Position numbers and translations under genes: made by a program. From the NCBI GenBank assembly GCA_021234155.1, contig JAJEKV010000010.1, positions 7,042,871-7,106,870 of the forward strand: a stretch of 64,000 nt of DNA. The letters run 5' to 3'. Shown here piece after piece: positions 55,640 through 64,000 of this stretch (position 1 is its first letter; each line of letters begins with the position of its first letter). The notes below the pieces were generated by a model that made no database searches, had not been told where the DNA came from, and saw only the letters and a program-made list of their open reading frames with translations. The DNA comes from Isoetes taiwanensis. Lineage: Eukaryota > Streptophyta > Lycopodiopsida > Isoetales > Isoetaceae.

Positions 55640-56830
55640 TAAATTCCTATCTTTCTCTTATATAATTTGCATTGCAAAAGATAATAGCTGCATCAACACG
55701 TATTATGAGAATGCCTTTTATCTTGTTCACATCAAGGTTTCGTCTGCTGCTCCTGTAGAAAAATGTCCCTGGTAACTGATTGTGGCCTAGCCATAGTTGT
55801 ATTCCATCACACAAGTATATCTAGGCTGAGGATTATGTACTACTCACAGCAATTCGCAATCCAAGTGGCATGGAGATGAAGAGGATCCTAAAGTCTAAGA
55901 AATGCCAGGAAATCAACTTCGTCTACTTTCCAAATGTTCAAAGCTTCAGCTGGTTCAACTAAGACGACGATTGCACAGAAAATGATTGTAGAAAGGATGA
56001 CAATGGGGGTGAAATGTAAGAGAGGCATAAGCATTAGGAAACTCATTGGGAACGTCATTGCCAGTAGAATATTAAAGAATGATGTCCTGCAACCTGCACT
56101 AAAGTTACTATTGTCTTCAATATAGCGTCTGGAAATAAATCAAGCACATGAATGTTGTCTAATAAGTTATTTAATTCAAGCAGTTTTGTTACTGTAGTAG
56201 CCTAGCAAGACGTGCATGACCGATGTGCATTTTCCAATGAGATTTATGATGCAAATGGCAACCATCTCTTTGTTGCTATCAATATAATAACTATTCAGGG
56301 AAGCAGATGTCCTTCCTATTGCAATTGCTTTCTGCATTTGCCCATGATAAAGACCAAAACGTGAGTGAGTTTGTATATAGCAGGCATGTGGAAATTACCA
56401 CAAGGGATACCATTGCAAACATCAAACCAATCTTGATGCTTTTTAGGAAGTATTCACCATGTAAGAATATTGTATGCAAGGATATGAGATTACACTGTAA
56501 CTTTCTTAAAAAATGCAGAAAGGAAAATCAGACAGAGTTTGTGCACTTAGAATTCAAAGACCATCTTTATCGCCCGTGTTAACCAGACAAAGAAAGTGGT
56601 CAATAAAATGGTGATCAATGGAGCTGCTGTAGCAAACCAGACAAAGAACTTTCTCCTTTCACTTTACATAATCCATTTGCATTGGCAATTGACAACCTGA
56701 TATTAAAATCAAATATGTGGAGAAAGTTGACACACAAGGTACTTTCTTGCTAGCAGGAATGAGGCAACGCATATGGCTATCAAGATTGGATGCCAGTCCA
56801 TTGTAAGAAGGACACGATCTAATAAAAGAG
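55640..56830 (-). pseudogene. Sulfate transporter (SULTR/SLC26) remnant, split by LINE-C
   Basis: From right to left, exon-like pieces give WHPILIAICVASFLLARKYL, FVWFATAAPLITILLTTFFV, GEYFLKSIKIGLMFAMV, AIAIGRTSASLNSYYIDSNK with EMVAICIINLIGKCTS, FSAGCRTSFFNILLAMTF, NIWKVDEVDFLAFL, a frameshifted ILFISMPLGL, LPGTFFYR, and GILIIRVDAAIIFCNANYIR. The order and motifs match the membrane part and the start of the STAS domain of plant proton/sulfate symporters. The rest of STAS is at 49480-49720. The N-terminal third was not found. A frameshift after DFLAFL and a decayed GSFSRTA segment indicate a pseudogene. Confidence 0.75.
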
Positions 56831-57029
56831 GCCGGATAGAATAAGTAGCGATCAGTCTAGGTTTTATAAACTTCTGAAATTTTGTCCAGATTTACCCAAA
56901 TTTACTGCTACGTATTATTACCTTGCATGCTTGGTTCTAGCCATGTCAAATTGTTCGATGTCATGGTTATCACATTAAGAGGAGTAAAAGGCCTCGTCAC
57001 GCTCCTCTAGTACCTCTAGTAGCAACACC

Positions 57030-57522
57030 GTGTGCAATATGTTTGTGACCAACTGGAACTGGGAAAAATCATGCAAAGCTTTAGAAAAATGAACTTATCT
57101 GATGCTAACATTATGCTACTACTTTCAAAATATACCTTACATGATCTAGCAATGTTTCATAGTAGATCAACAATAAGAAGCTCTTGAAGCAATAAAATAG
57201 TTCCAGGAATATGCTCTAAAAGCACTTTGAAAAGTATGTTGGCATTCCTGATAAGTAATCGACAGCCAGGAGAAAAAATAGAAAGCAAAAATAGAAAGAA
57301 GTTTACTTATGATTCGTCTCCTTGAAATTCTTAGACAGTGTGCAATATATTTGTGACCAAGTGGAACTGGGAAAAAACATGCAAAGCTTTAGAGAAAAGA
57401 ACTTATCTAATGCTAACACTATGCTACTACTTTCAAAATATACCTTACATGATCTAGCAATGTTTCATAACAGATCAACAATAAGAAGCTCTTGAAGCAA
57501 TAAAATAGTTCCAGTAATATTA
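57030..57522. repeat. Direct duplication, about 183 bp, 308 bases apart
   Basis: GTGTGCAATATGTTTGTGACC...AAAATAGTTCCAGGAATAT (57030-57212) recurs at 57338-57522 with few changes, separated by 125 unrelated bases. It lies upstream of the sulfate-transporter remnant on that gene's strand. No terminal inverted repeats are seen. Confidence 0.85.
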
Positions 57523-57990
57523 CCCCTAGGGTTTATGATGTGGAGTGTTCCTTTTTTTTGCCATATGTTCTTTTTATGCAACAGTTCTATATGGACAAAT
57601 GTGGAAGAATCGCTTCCAAGGCAACATGGTGAGTTTTCGGCTACTTTTGCAAAAACATCCAGGAAACAGGCTTAGAAAAGGGGCGCAATGATTTTTTCTA
57701 GTAACATTGAAGCAAGGGCGGCATTTTTCCCAATTGGATGGGCCATTAAATTGAACATCCACTATTCAATCCAAGAACATCATTTATTTTAGGCAGGGAC
57801 CATATGTCCGTCAGCAACAATAACAAACAATAGGTAAAGAAGCTTGAGAGTGAGAGCTGGTATGTCCTTCTAGGTTGGGCCCTTTCCATCCTCGATGGCC
57901 ATATGGTATTTATTAATACACCATTTATTTCACGCGTATTGACCATATGGTATCTTATTAATACAACATTTCTCACGCATATGGACATAG
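57523..57990. repeat. EF-hand/PPR cassette, 5' flanking part, copy 4
   Basis: Matches 42225-42690 and 60850-61310 (GTTTATGATGTGGAGTGT, GCAACAGTTCTATATGG, CCATATGGTATTTATTAATACACC). It ends before the EF-hand coding start, so it carries no gene. Confidence 0.8.
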
Positions 57991-58039
57991 CAGGAATGGG
58001 TCCTCATGTGAAGTTCGTAACATGAGGAATGGGTCCTCA

Positions 58040-58070
58040 TGTATTACTTACGAACTTCGTAAGTAATACA
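58040..58070. repeat. Perfect 31-base palindrome
   Basis: TGTATTACTTACGAA, one C, then TTCGTAAGTAATACA: a 15-bp perfect stem around a single base. The preceding 35 bases contain AGGAATGGGTCCTCATGT twice (57992 and 58024) and a GAAGTTCGTAA that echoes half of the palindrome. Confidence 0.9.
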
Positions 58071-58091
58071 ATTTGAATCGATTTATTCATA

Positions 58092-58223
58092 TTATCTCCC
58101 AAGACCCCCCATCTCATATTCGTGGATGGGTGCACCTCTACCATGTGGCTTTGTATCATTCTCTCTAAGTAAATAAAATCTTTTTTATCCCTCAAAAAAA
58201 AAAAAAATCTTATCTCCCAAGAC
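58092..58223 (+). mobile_element. Short 3' LINE (or SINE) insertion with 14-bp target duplication
   Basis: TTATCTCCCAAGAC is present at 58092-58105 and 58210-58223. Between them lie about 104 bases ending AATAAAATC...CCCTC followed by about 14 A. The 3' end resembles those of LINE-A and LINE-C (a (C)TTC/CCTC run into poly(A)). It is an extreme 5' truncation, or a SINE. The exact target duplication suggests it is fairly young. Confidence 0.85.
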
Positions 58224-58842
58224 TTGTCCTCTAGCCATAAAAGTTGGGAACTTAGGTTTTAGCGTCATGAAAAATATCTTTTCATTTGTCAAAAGTAGAG
58301 TTATTTATTCTATTCCATTGGTCGTGGTTAGAAAATATATTCTATTCTATACACAAACATGACTTATTCTATTCTATTCTGTTCATTAGTGGAGCTTAGA
58401 AAGTCTACTCTGTTACTTAAGCAGTAGTTGTAGAATTGGAGCAGCAAAAACATAGCCCATTATGTCTCCAAGGCTTAGCATTTTGCTCATTCTCCTATTT
58501 TGGATGCTTGCCCATTCAAAACAGTTCTCTCTCACCCTTGATTCTCAACATCAAAGCTTGCTCACTCATCAAGGAGATGCAGCTCAATAGTTTAGCACTT
58601 TGCGTATACTACATTGATCCAGTGCACACGTCAGATTCAACCAGCTTCTTTACTTTGGCACTTCCTTCACATTTCAAATAGCGCAATATACTACAAATTA
58701 TTACCCAACAATGGAATGGCTTTCATTATGTCCTCTAATAATATAACACCGCTTGCAAAAAGTACAATTTCATTATTTCTGGACAATACCTAACTTTATG
58801 GATGATTTTTGAGATTCTTGCTTCGATGACATTTTTCATACA

Positions 58843-60012
58843 CTAGGTGACATCCCCGGCGAGTGCTGTGTATGCTTCATCGACAAACACGAGAATTGTG
58901 ATAGTCTTGGGGAGCTTCTTCCTTTTTTGCGGAGCCCAAGCATAGTTGATAGTTTCCAGCTCAATGCGGTCAGTAGCAGTTGTTGGCCTCCATTTCTTCC
59001 AATAATTAACATAATAGGTTGGGTACACTTGGTTCCTCAAAGGACGGGTTCCCACCAAATCACCTAGATAGTCTCGAAATTCTCCTTCTTATCATCCATT
59101 TGGGGCTCTTCAATAGTGTACCCTACCAGGTAAGGCACAACACATCATCAGGGTGCGCCATAATAAGCATACCCTTTCTTCAAATCTTTGAACGAATTGA
59201 ATTTTGGTATGAGTTTGTCCTTCAGAGGACCAACATAGGGAGGAGTGATGTTTATTCATTACTACCATCATATCAAGTAGTTGACCTTGTTCTTGCCTAG
59301 TGCATGGCCAAAAGTTCTCATAACTACCTTCAATGCATGCGATCTTTCCTAGCTTCTGGCCATAGATTGTGCCGAATAGTTGGCTATCTCTAGAGTGCCC
59401 TTCTTGCTTATTGAAATTGCAATGTAATGCAGGATATGCTTGTGGATAGCATTTCATAGCTGGCTAAGGGCTTTCATTGAAGTAATTGGTGTTAACAATT
59501 TAGGATTTCCGATCAGCATCATGGACCTTCCGCCTTCTCCTTCTTTCCACATTTTTATACCTGCAGCAGGCAGCCAATCCAAGAAACACGGATGGATTTT
59601 GTAGTACATGACAACCACTCGCCATTCATAGAGAATTTAAAAGTGAGGGGGATAGTGTGACCAGTCAATCTATCATCTCCAATCAATCAATCTATGTACC
59701 CTTCTATGAACCCTTTCCAGTCTAGCACTTTGTCAATAATACAGGGCACAGGTGCATTCAGGTTGCATGTGTGGAGTTCATATACCAATTCGGGCATGGT
59801 TAGCACCTCGGCTTTCGTCAGAGTCGAGGAGAAGTTCCCGAACAAAGCGTCAATATCCTCATGCGTATGCCCCCCATCATGAAACCTAACTCTATCTTCT
59901 TACACACACCAAGATATACTAGGTACGAAAGATATGAGGATACATACCTATTCTTGTTCTGACTGGATGCATTGTCTAGTTCTAGCATTAGTGTTGGGGG
60001 GAGCGGCTTCAT
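58843..60012 (-). pseudogene. DUF7869-like (putative transposon-derived) gene
   Basis: Best copy of the family in the window. The minus strand reads LMLELDNASSQNKNRYVSSY, LVYLGVCKKIELGFMMGG. Then, after a 1-base frame change, it reads HTHEDIDALFGNFSSTLTKA, VLTMPELVYELHTCN and VLDWKGFIEGYID. Further left come GYTIEEPQMDDKKENFETI, YVNYWKKWRPTTATDRIELE and KLPKTITILVFVDEAYTALA. From memory, the LDN...N..NR..L and GHTHEDID motifs characterise DUF7869 proteins, found in many eukaryotes, often multicopy, and plausibly an RNase-H-like nuclease fold. The N-terminus is missing; the cassette begins just beyond. Confidence 0.55.
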
Positions 60013-60094
60013 TGAAGGTCCCTCTGGCTGTGAAAAATTAATTGGGATGTTGCTATTGGATAGCGCTAACTTCGAGGCACATTATTCTTGCCTC

Positions 60095-61365
60095 GCTGGA
60101 TATGCACATTATGGCCAAGGTGCTCTTGCGCTCTAGTCTTTTGAGGCATGAATCTTGGAATCGCCTTATTGTACCTGCTATAGAAAATCACAAGTTTCTA
60201 AGTTCATCTCTGTGTTTACTTGGTGTTCTTGCTTGTGTGATTATTATTTCATAAGCTTAACGTTGGTTTCTTTCATTTTTTGGCCTAGAAGAAAATATTT
60301 TAGCTCCCCATTTTTCCTTACCTAATGGTTTGCAATTCAAATGCATATCTCGCTAGTCTTTTAATCGTATATGTGTTCTAATATTTTTCTCTGAATAGTA
60401 TTAATATTCTTCTCGGTCTATTTGTTTAACTGTTTAAAAATTTCTATGTATCTATCTTTCTATCTGTCTGCCTGCCTGTCTGCCTGCCTGCCTGTCTGAT
60501 TGGCGGTACCTTATCTCCTTGGTAAAGTACTACACCAAGTACTTATTCTTCCTCGCATAATGTTCATGCATGCCCTTCTTTTTTTTCTGCTCAAGGCCCC
60601 AAATGGCGTCTCAGTGGAGGTCTTTTTCCCGTTTGCTTTATTTTTCATTCTCTTTCCTTTTTCTAGCTTGATGTTTCTCAATGTTTTATTTTTCTTTACT
60701 TAGTTTGCAGTGGATCTAATTCTCTCTTCCTTAAAAACCTTCCTCTCTTTGATAAAAACCATTCATTCATTCATTTATTCTTTCTCTTACCTTGCTTTAA
60801 GGCAAGGTCCTTTAATAATGTACACTTTGCCAACTACCATTACACTTACAGTTTATGATGTGGAGTGTCCCTCGTCTTTTAGCCACATGTTGTTTTTATG
60901 CAACAGTTCTATATGGCGAACTTGGAAGAGTCGTTTCCAAGGCAGCATGGTGTGTCTTCGTCTATTATTGCAAAAACATCCAGGAAACAGGCTTAAAAAA
61001 GGGGTGAGTTGATTTTTTCTAGTAACACTGAACCAAGGGCGGCATATTTTACAATTGGATGGGCCATTAGATTTGACACCCACTGTTCGATCGAAGAGGT
61101 TCGTTTACTTTAGGTGGGGACCATATGTCGATCAGCAATAATTCCAAACAATAGGTAAAGAAGCTTGAGATTGAGAGTTGGTATGTCCTCTTAGGTTGGG
61201 CCCTTCCCATCCTCAATGGCCATATGGTATTTAGTAATACACCATTTATTTCACGCGTATTGGCAATATGGTATCTTATTAATATAGCATTTATCTCACT
61301 CCTATGTACACAAGCTATTGTTAGAGCAAGGAGAAACTTGTGAAATTGAAGGCAGCCTTTTTGTC
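60095..61365. repeat. EF-hand/PPR cassette, 5' flanking part, copy 5
   Basis: Starts with a 50-base PPR piece (GGATATGCACATTATGGCCAAGGTGC, matching 8389-8440, with a TAG) joined to GAGGCATGAATCTTGG, the cassette end sequence. It then runs through the TCTG/TGCC microsatellite (60450-60500) to the intact EF-hand gene. As the only flank with an undamaged gene behind it, it is the best place to look for the gene's promoter. Confidence 0.8.
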
Positions 61366-61890
61366 ATGGCAAGTAGGGAAGAAATAATCTCTCTTCACAA
61401 TAGTGCCTTTGCCTTCTACCACAGTCTTCCAGAATCAGAAAGAAACCAAGGCATCAATTTGTTTAGAAGAATGGACCAGAATGGCGATCGCTATATCAGT
61501 CGTTCTGAACTCTGCAGGGTCTTGAGACCAGACCTCCAAAACCAGGTCATGGTGTACTTTGACATCCTAGATAGGGATAGAAATCAGAGGTTAGATTTTT
61601 GGGAATGTGTTACTCTTTACTATGTTCTTAAGACTAAAAGCTTTTGTAGAAATTGCAAGTATATTTTATTCAACCATACATCATGCGCTAGGTGTTCTTG
61701 TCAAACCCGTAATATGGTGCCTTATCCTCTATATTTTTCACCATATCCAACATATCCTTACCCTCCTCCCCACTGGATATATCATCCTCAACCCAGACCA
61801 CCGTATACCTATCTCATTTCAGGAATTGGAGGTGGAATTGGAAATGGAATTGCAGAGGCAGCTACTGATAACCTATGTAATATGATGTAA
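61366..61890 (+). CDS. EF-hand protein with Cys-rich (zinc-finger-like) tail
   Basis: 174 residues from MASREEIISLHN. Two canonical calcium loops: DQNGDRYISRSE (about residues 42-53) and DRDRNQRLDFWE (about 73-84), each with acidic residues at positions 1, 3, 5 (Asn in one), 9 and 12. Then FCRNCKYILFNHTSCARCSC, a CxxC...CxxC pattern like the zinc finger that follows EF-hands in a known plant family. A Pro/Tyr-rich stretch (PYPTYPYPPPHWIYH) and a Gly-rich end (GIGGGIGNGIAEAA) close the protein. The ATG is shared with copy 2 (42721); an open TTG-initiated extension upstream is not conserved. No disabling change seen. Likely a calcium sensor; expression is unknown. Confidence 0.75.
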   Translation: MASREEIISLHNSAFAFYHSLPESERNQGINLFRRMDQNGDRYISRSELCRVLRPDLQNQVMVYFDILDRDRNQRLDFWECVTLYYVLKTKSFCRNCKYILFNHTSCARCSCQTRNMVPYPLYFSPYPTYPYPPPHWIYHPQPRPPYTYLISGIGGGIGNGIAEAATDNLCNMM

Positions 61891-61975
61891 ATATCTTGTT
61901 GAAATATGTGTAAGAGAGTTCTATCTAATTAATTTATTATGGGATATGTTGTCTTGTCTATTCATGTATTCATTT

Positions 61976-62308
61976 AATTGGAATTGGAGGTGGAATTGGA
62001 AATGGAAATGGACTAGAGTAAAACCTGATGTGCATCTATGGTCGACACTGCTTGATGCCTACAGAATGCACTCTAATGTGGAGTTCGGCCAAAGGTGCTT
62101 TAATGAGATTGTTTTCTTAGATATCTCTTACCTGATGTCAAATATTTATGCAAGTCTATACATGAGGGAGAATGATGAGTTACATAAGCTGAGAAAAAAT
62201 GTAGACAAGCAGAAGGCACTAGGCATCACAAGGATTGAGGTCAATGGTGAAATGCGCGAATTTGTTGTTGGAGATGAAGCTCACTCAAGAATTAAATCTG
62301 AGGCATGA
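61976..62308 (+). pseudogene. PPR E-domain fragment fused behind an EF-hand tail repeat
   Basis: GGAATTGGAGGTGGAATTGG repeats the EF-hand Gly-rich tail. It is followed by PPR sequence: VKPDVHLWSTLLDAYRMHSN, RCFNEIVFLD, LMSNIYASLYMRENDELHKL and IEVNGEMREFVVGDEAHSR, with a stop at 62306. A 15-base loss relative to other copies removes PAYI. It lacks the DYW part and the N-terminal repeats. The frame is open across the whole piece. Confidence 0.7.
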
Positions 62309-62473
62309 ATCTTGGAATCGTCTTATTGTATCTGCTATATATTTGATCATGAATCAAACAGAAGATCACGACTTCTAAGTTCATCTCTGTGTTTATTTGG
62401 TGTGCTTGCTTGTGTGATTATTATTTCATAACTTTAACATTGATTTCTTTCGTTTTTTGCCTAGAAGAAAATA

Positions 62474-62641
62474 TTTATTTTTTATTTTTTATTTTTTATT
62501 TTTTATTTTTTATTTTTTATTTTTTATTTTTTATTTTTTATTTTTTATTTTTTATTTTTTATTTTTTATTTTTTATTTTTTATTTTTTATTTTTTATTTT
62601 TTATTTTTTATTTTTTATTTTTTATTTTTTATTTTTTTTAT
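62474..62641. repeat. ATTTTTT heptamer microsatellite, about 23 units
   Basis: A run of ATTTTTT units. The paralogous site at 46625-46650 has only about three imperfect units, so the array expanded here after duplication. The Phe/Leu/Ile/Tyr-only frames across it are artefacts of the repeat. Confidence 0.95.
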
Positions 62642-62791
62642 TGAAGGCTTGTGTATCTATTGATTATACATGAAAAGTACATATAGACATATGCATATAC
62701 ATATGTTTACAAAAAGGAAAACCATTTTGGTAGGGTAGGTTTTTTTAAACAAACTACAACATATTTAAAGCTTAAGAAAAGCTAAATCAAG

Positions 62792-63157
62792 CTAAGAAGT
62801 ATTTCTTATGGATTGGATGATCTCAGATCGCTCAGAGAATCTACATTTTCTTAGGTAGAATGACATCCCTTTACTAGCAAGTATGAAAAGACAGAAAGGG
62901 CAATTGCGCAGGTGGGCTTTTTCTGGATTAAATCGACTCTTCTTGTCTTTCGCGCAGCAAAGGATCTGCTTTTTTGCATCATAGTTTGTGTTACATGCGT
63001 AGTTACAGGGGCATCTATCTTCATGTACAATAGGAACCTCAACCCCAAATTGAATGAGCCAGAGGGCATTTGAATGGAGATTCATTATCCTCCACTTCAG
63101 TTTCTTGAACATGATCAATGTATTACCTGTAATCACCAGAGACACAAGAGTATTCAT
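62792..63157 (-). CDS. Cys-rich ORF of unknown family, cassette copy 5
   Basis: 121 open codons on the minus strand: KLKWRIMNLHSNALWLIQFG, VEVPIVHEDRCPCNYACNTN, AKKQILCCAKDKKSRF, LRNCPFCLFILASKGMSF. It is more complete than the copy at 46839. Conservation of the frame and of all Cys positions between copies argues that the sequence was protein-coding. A TTACAG site precedes TAATACATTGATC and could be a splice acceptor. No family recognised. Confidence 0.4.
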   Translation of the reverse strand: MNTLVSLVITGNTLIMFKKLKWRIMNLHSNALWLIQFGVEVPIVHEDRCPCNYACNTNYDAKKQILCCAKDKKSRFNPEKAHLRNCPFCLFILASKGMSFYLRKCRFSERSEIIQSIRNTS

Positions 63158-63174
63158 TCTGGTTTTCGAAAATT

Positions 63175-63260
63175 TCTATCTTAACTATATTATAATGCTT
63201 TAGTGTCGTGGATCCAGCCCTAATTTGGACAGCTGAGATCCATGACAAAAAATCCGACGA
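63175..63260 (+). mobile_element. Possible 5' end of a Helitron related to the 29369 element
   Basis: TCTATCTTAACTATATTATAATGCTTTAG-GT and CCCTAATTTGGACAGCTGAGATC resemble the first 75 bases of the Helitron at 29369 (TATATTATAATG, CCCTAATTTGGA--G-TGAGATC). The cassette similarity with 47160 ends at the same place, which supports an insertion boundary. The base before TC is T, not the usual A, and no hairpin/CTRR end is found before the window ends. Confidence 0.4.
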
Positions 63261-63885
63261 TTTAAACAAACCAAAACCTCTTCGAGCTAGGACAAGGATT
63301 CTTGAAGCTTTGATGGCTTTTAGGCCCTTTTTCCACACCAGTCGCAAAATAGGGCTGTCATATACAATATACGACACCATTTGTGACTCCAGAGCTAAAA
63401 ATGAGAGACACAAATTTAAACTTACTTTTCCACTATATGACACCACTAAAATACTAGTGGAAAAGCATGATAGTTATATATTGAAATAAGGCAGGTATCA
63501 TATTTTACGGCGGGGGAAATCTCCCGGAATAAAATAAGACTCCATTTGGTATCCAAACCTATTCCGAACCTAAATAAGACATGTCTTATTTTTGTAGTGG
63601 AAAAATGATTTAATTTTAAGACAATAGGTGGCCAAACATCATTGGATAAAATATGTGACTTTTAGAGATAATACTACTGTGGAAAAAGGGCCTCCTTCTC
63701 ATTGTTTGGTGTTGTTTCTCTTCTGTTTTCTTCTCTCTGCTCTTTTGCAAAATCCCGCGTGACACTTAGCCAGGATTCTCCTGTTTGATCCAAGGGTCCT
63801 CATAGAGGGTTGTCTTGCAGGAGATCCCGAACCCAGACCCTAAACACTGTCGTCGCTGCCGGGTCTGATCATTCTCTTTCTCAGT

Positions 63886-64000
63886 ATGTCTGCCACTCTG
63901 GAGGAACTCCTTTGCCAAACGGCGGCACGATTGGAGCGCCATCAGCATCGAGAAGCCACTCGTGATATGTACGACACTGACTATGGTATTGAGGGGGGCC
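63886..64000 (+). CDS. Start of an open frame running off the window
   Basis: ATG at 63886 opens 38 codons to the window edge: MSATLEELLCQTAARLERHQ, then HREATRDMYDTDYGIEGG. Local GC content rises compared with the AT-rich DNA before it. The reading is helical and charged. It could be a gene start or the gag of a retroelement; too little is visible to decide. Confidence 0.35.
   Translation, partial: MSATLEELLCQTAARLERHQHREATRDMYDTDYGIEGG

Noticed and set aside
62389-62673. Open frames of Phe/Leu/Ile/Tyr repeats
   Set aside because: Produced by the ATTTTTT array; period of seven residues follows from the heptamer.

Overview
This window looks like repeat-rich, low-gene-density nuclear DNA of a land plant. 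The evidence is PLS/DYW-class pentatricopeptide-repeat (PPR) sequences, an ANTH-domain clathrin-adaptor-like gene, a sulfate-transporter gene with a STAS domain, an EF-hand/zinc-finger protein, a pectinesterase fragment, a piece of plastid atpB/atpE, and plant-type LINE, copia-type LTR, Helitron and CACTA elements. A fern or other seedless plant is my best guess, from the character of the PPR, ANTH and plastid sequences. That is inference, not proof. Almost every recognisable gene is a broken copy. The best candidates for intact genes are the EF-hand gene (61366-61890) and, with a shortened C-terminus, the second ANTH gene (20044-21081).

Layout. 1-3500: a direct repeat pair enclosing a pectinesterase fragment. 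3795-9099: duplication block D1, copy 1 (a minus-strand coiled-coil/Cys-His gene remnant, an isolated exon, and a PPR pseudogene). 9100-15030: mostly non-coding, with a plastid insertion at 10006-10250. 15035-18343 and 19773-23006: duplication block D2 (ANTH gene plus DUF7869-like remnants), separated by a minus-strand 3' half of a DYW-type PPR gene. 23338-23533: a CACTA-type MITE. 25623-33423: D1 copy 2, interrupted by a 2.0-kb Helitron that carries about 1.8 kb of almost pure purine sequence.

33424-41000: a nest of retroelements. An EF-hand gene copy was hit by a 5'-truncated L1-like LINE (LINE-A), and LINE-A was then hit by a GC-rich minus-strand LINE of another lineage (LINE-B, about 5.6 kb). 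41000-48850: EF-hand/PPR-fragment cassettes interrupted by a LINE-B-related insertion, a 2.6-kb non-coding copia-type LTR element with a perfect target duplication, and a minus-strand LINE piece. 49480-56830: a minus-strand sulfate-transporter pseudogene split by a nearly complete plus-strand LINE (LINE-C). 57030-63175: more cassette copies, a DUF7869-like remnant, and the intact EF-hand gene. 63175-64000: a Helitron-like 5' end and the start of an open frame that runs off the window.

The main value of the window is its record of insertion order. Paralogous copies act as empty sites, so several insertions (Helitron, LTR element, LINE-A, LINE-B) can be placed to within a few bases.
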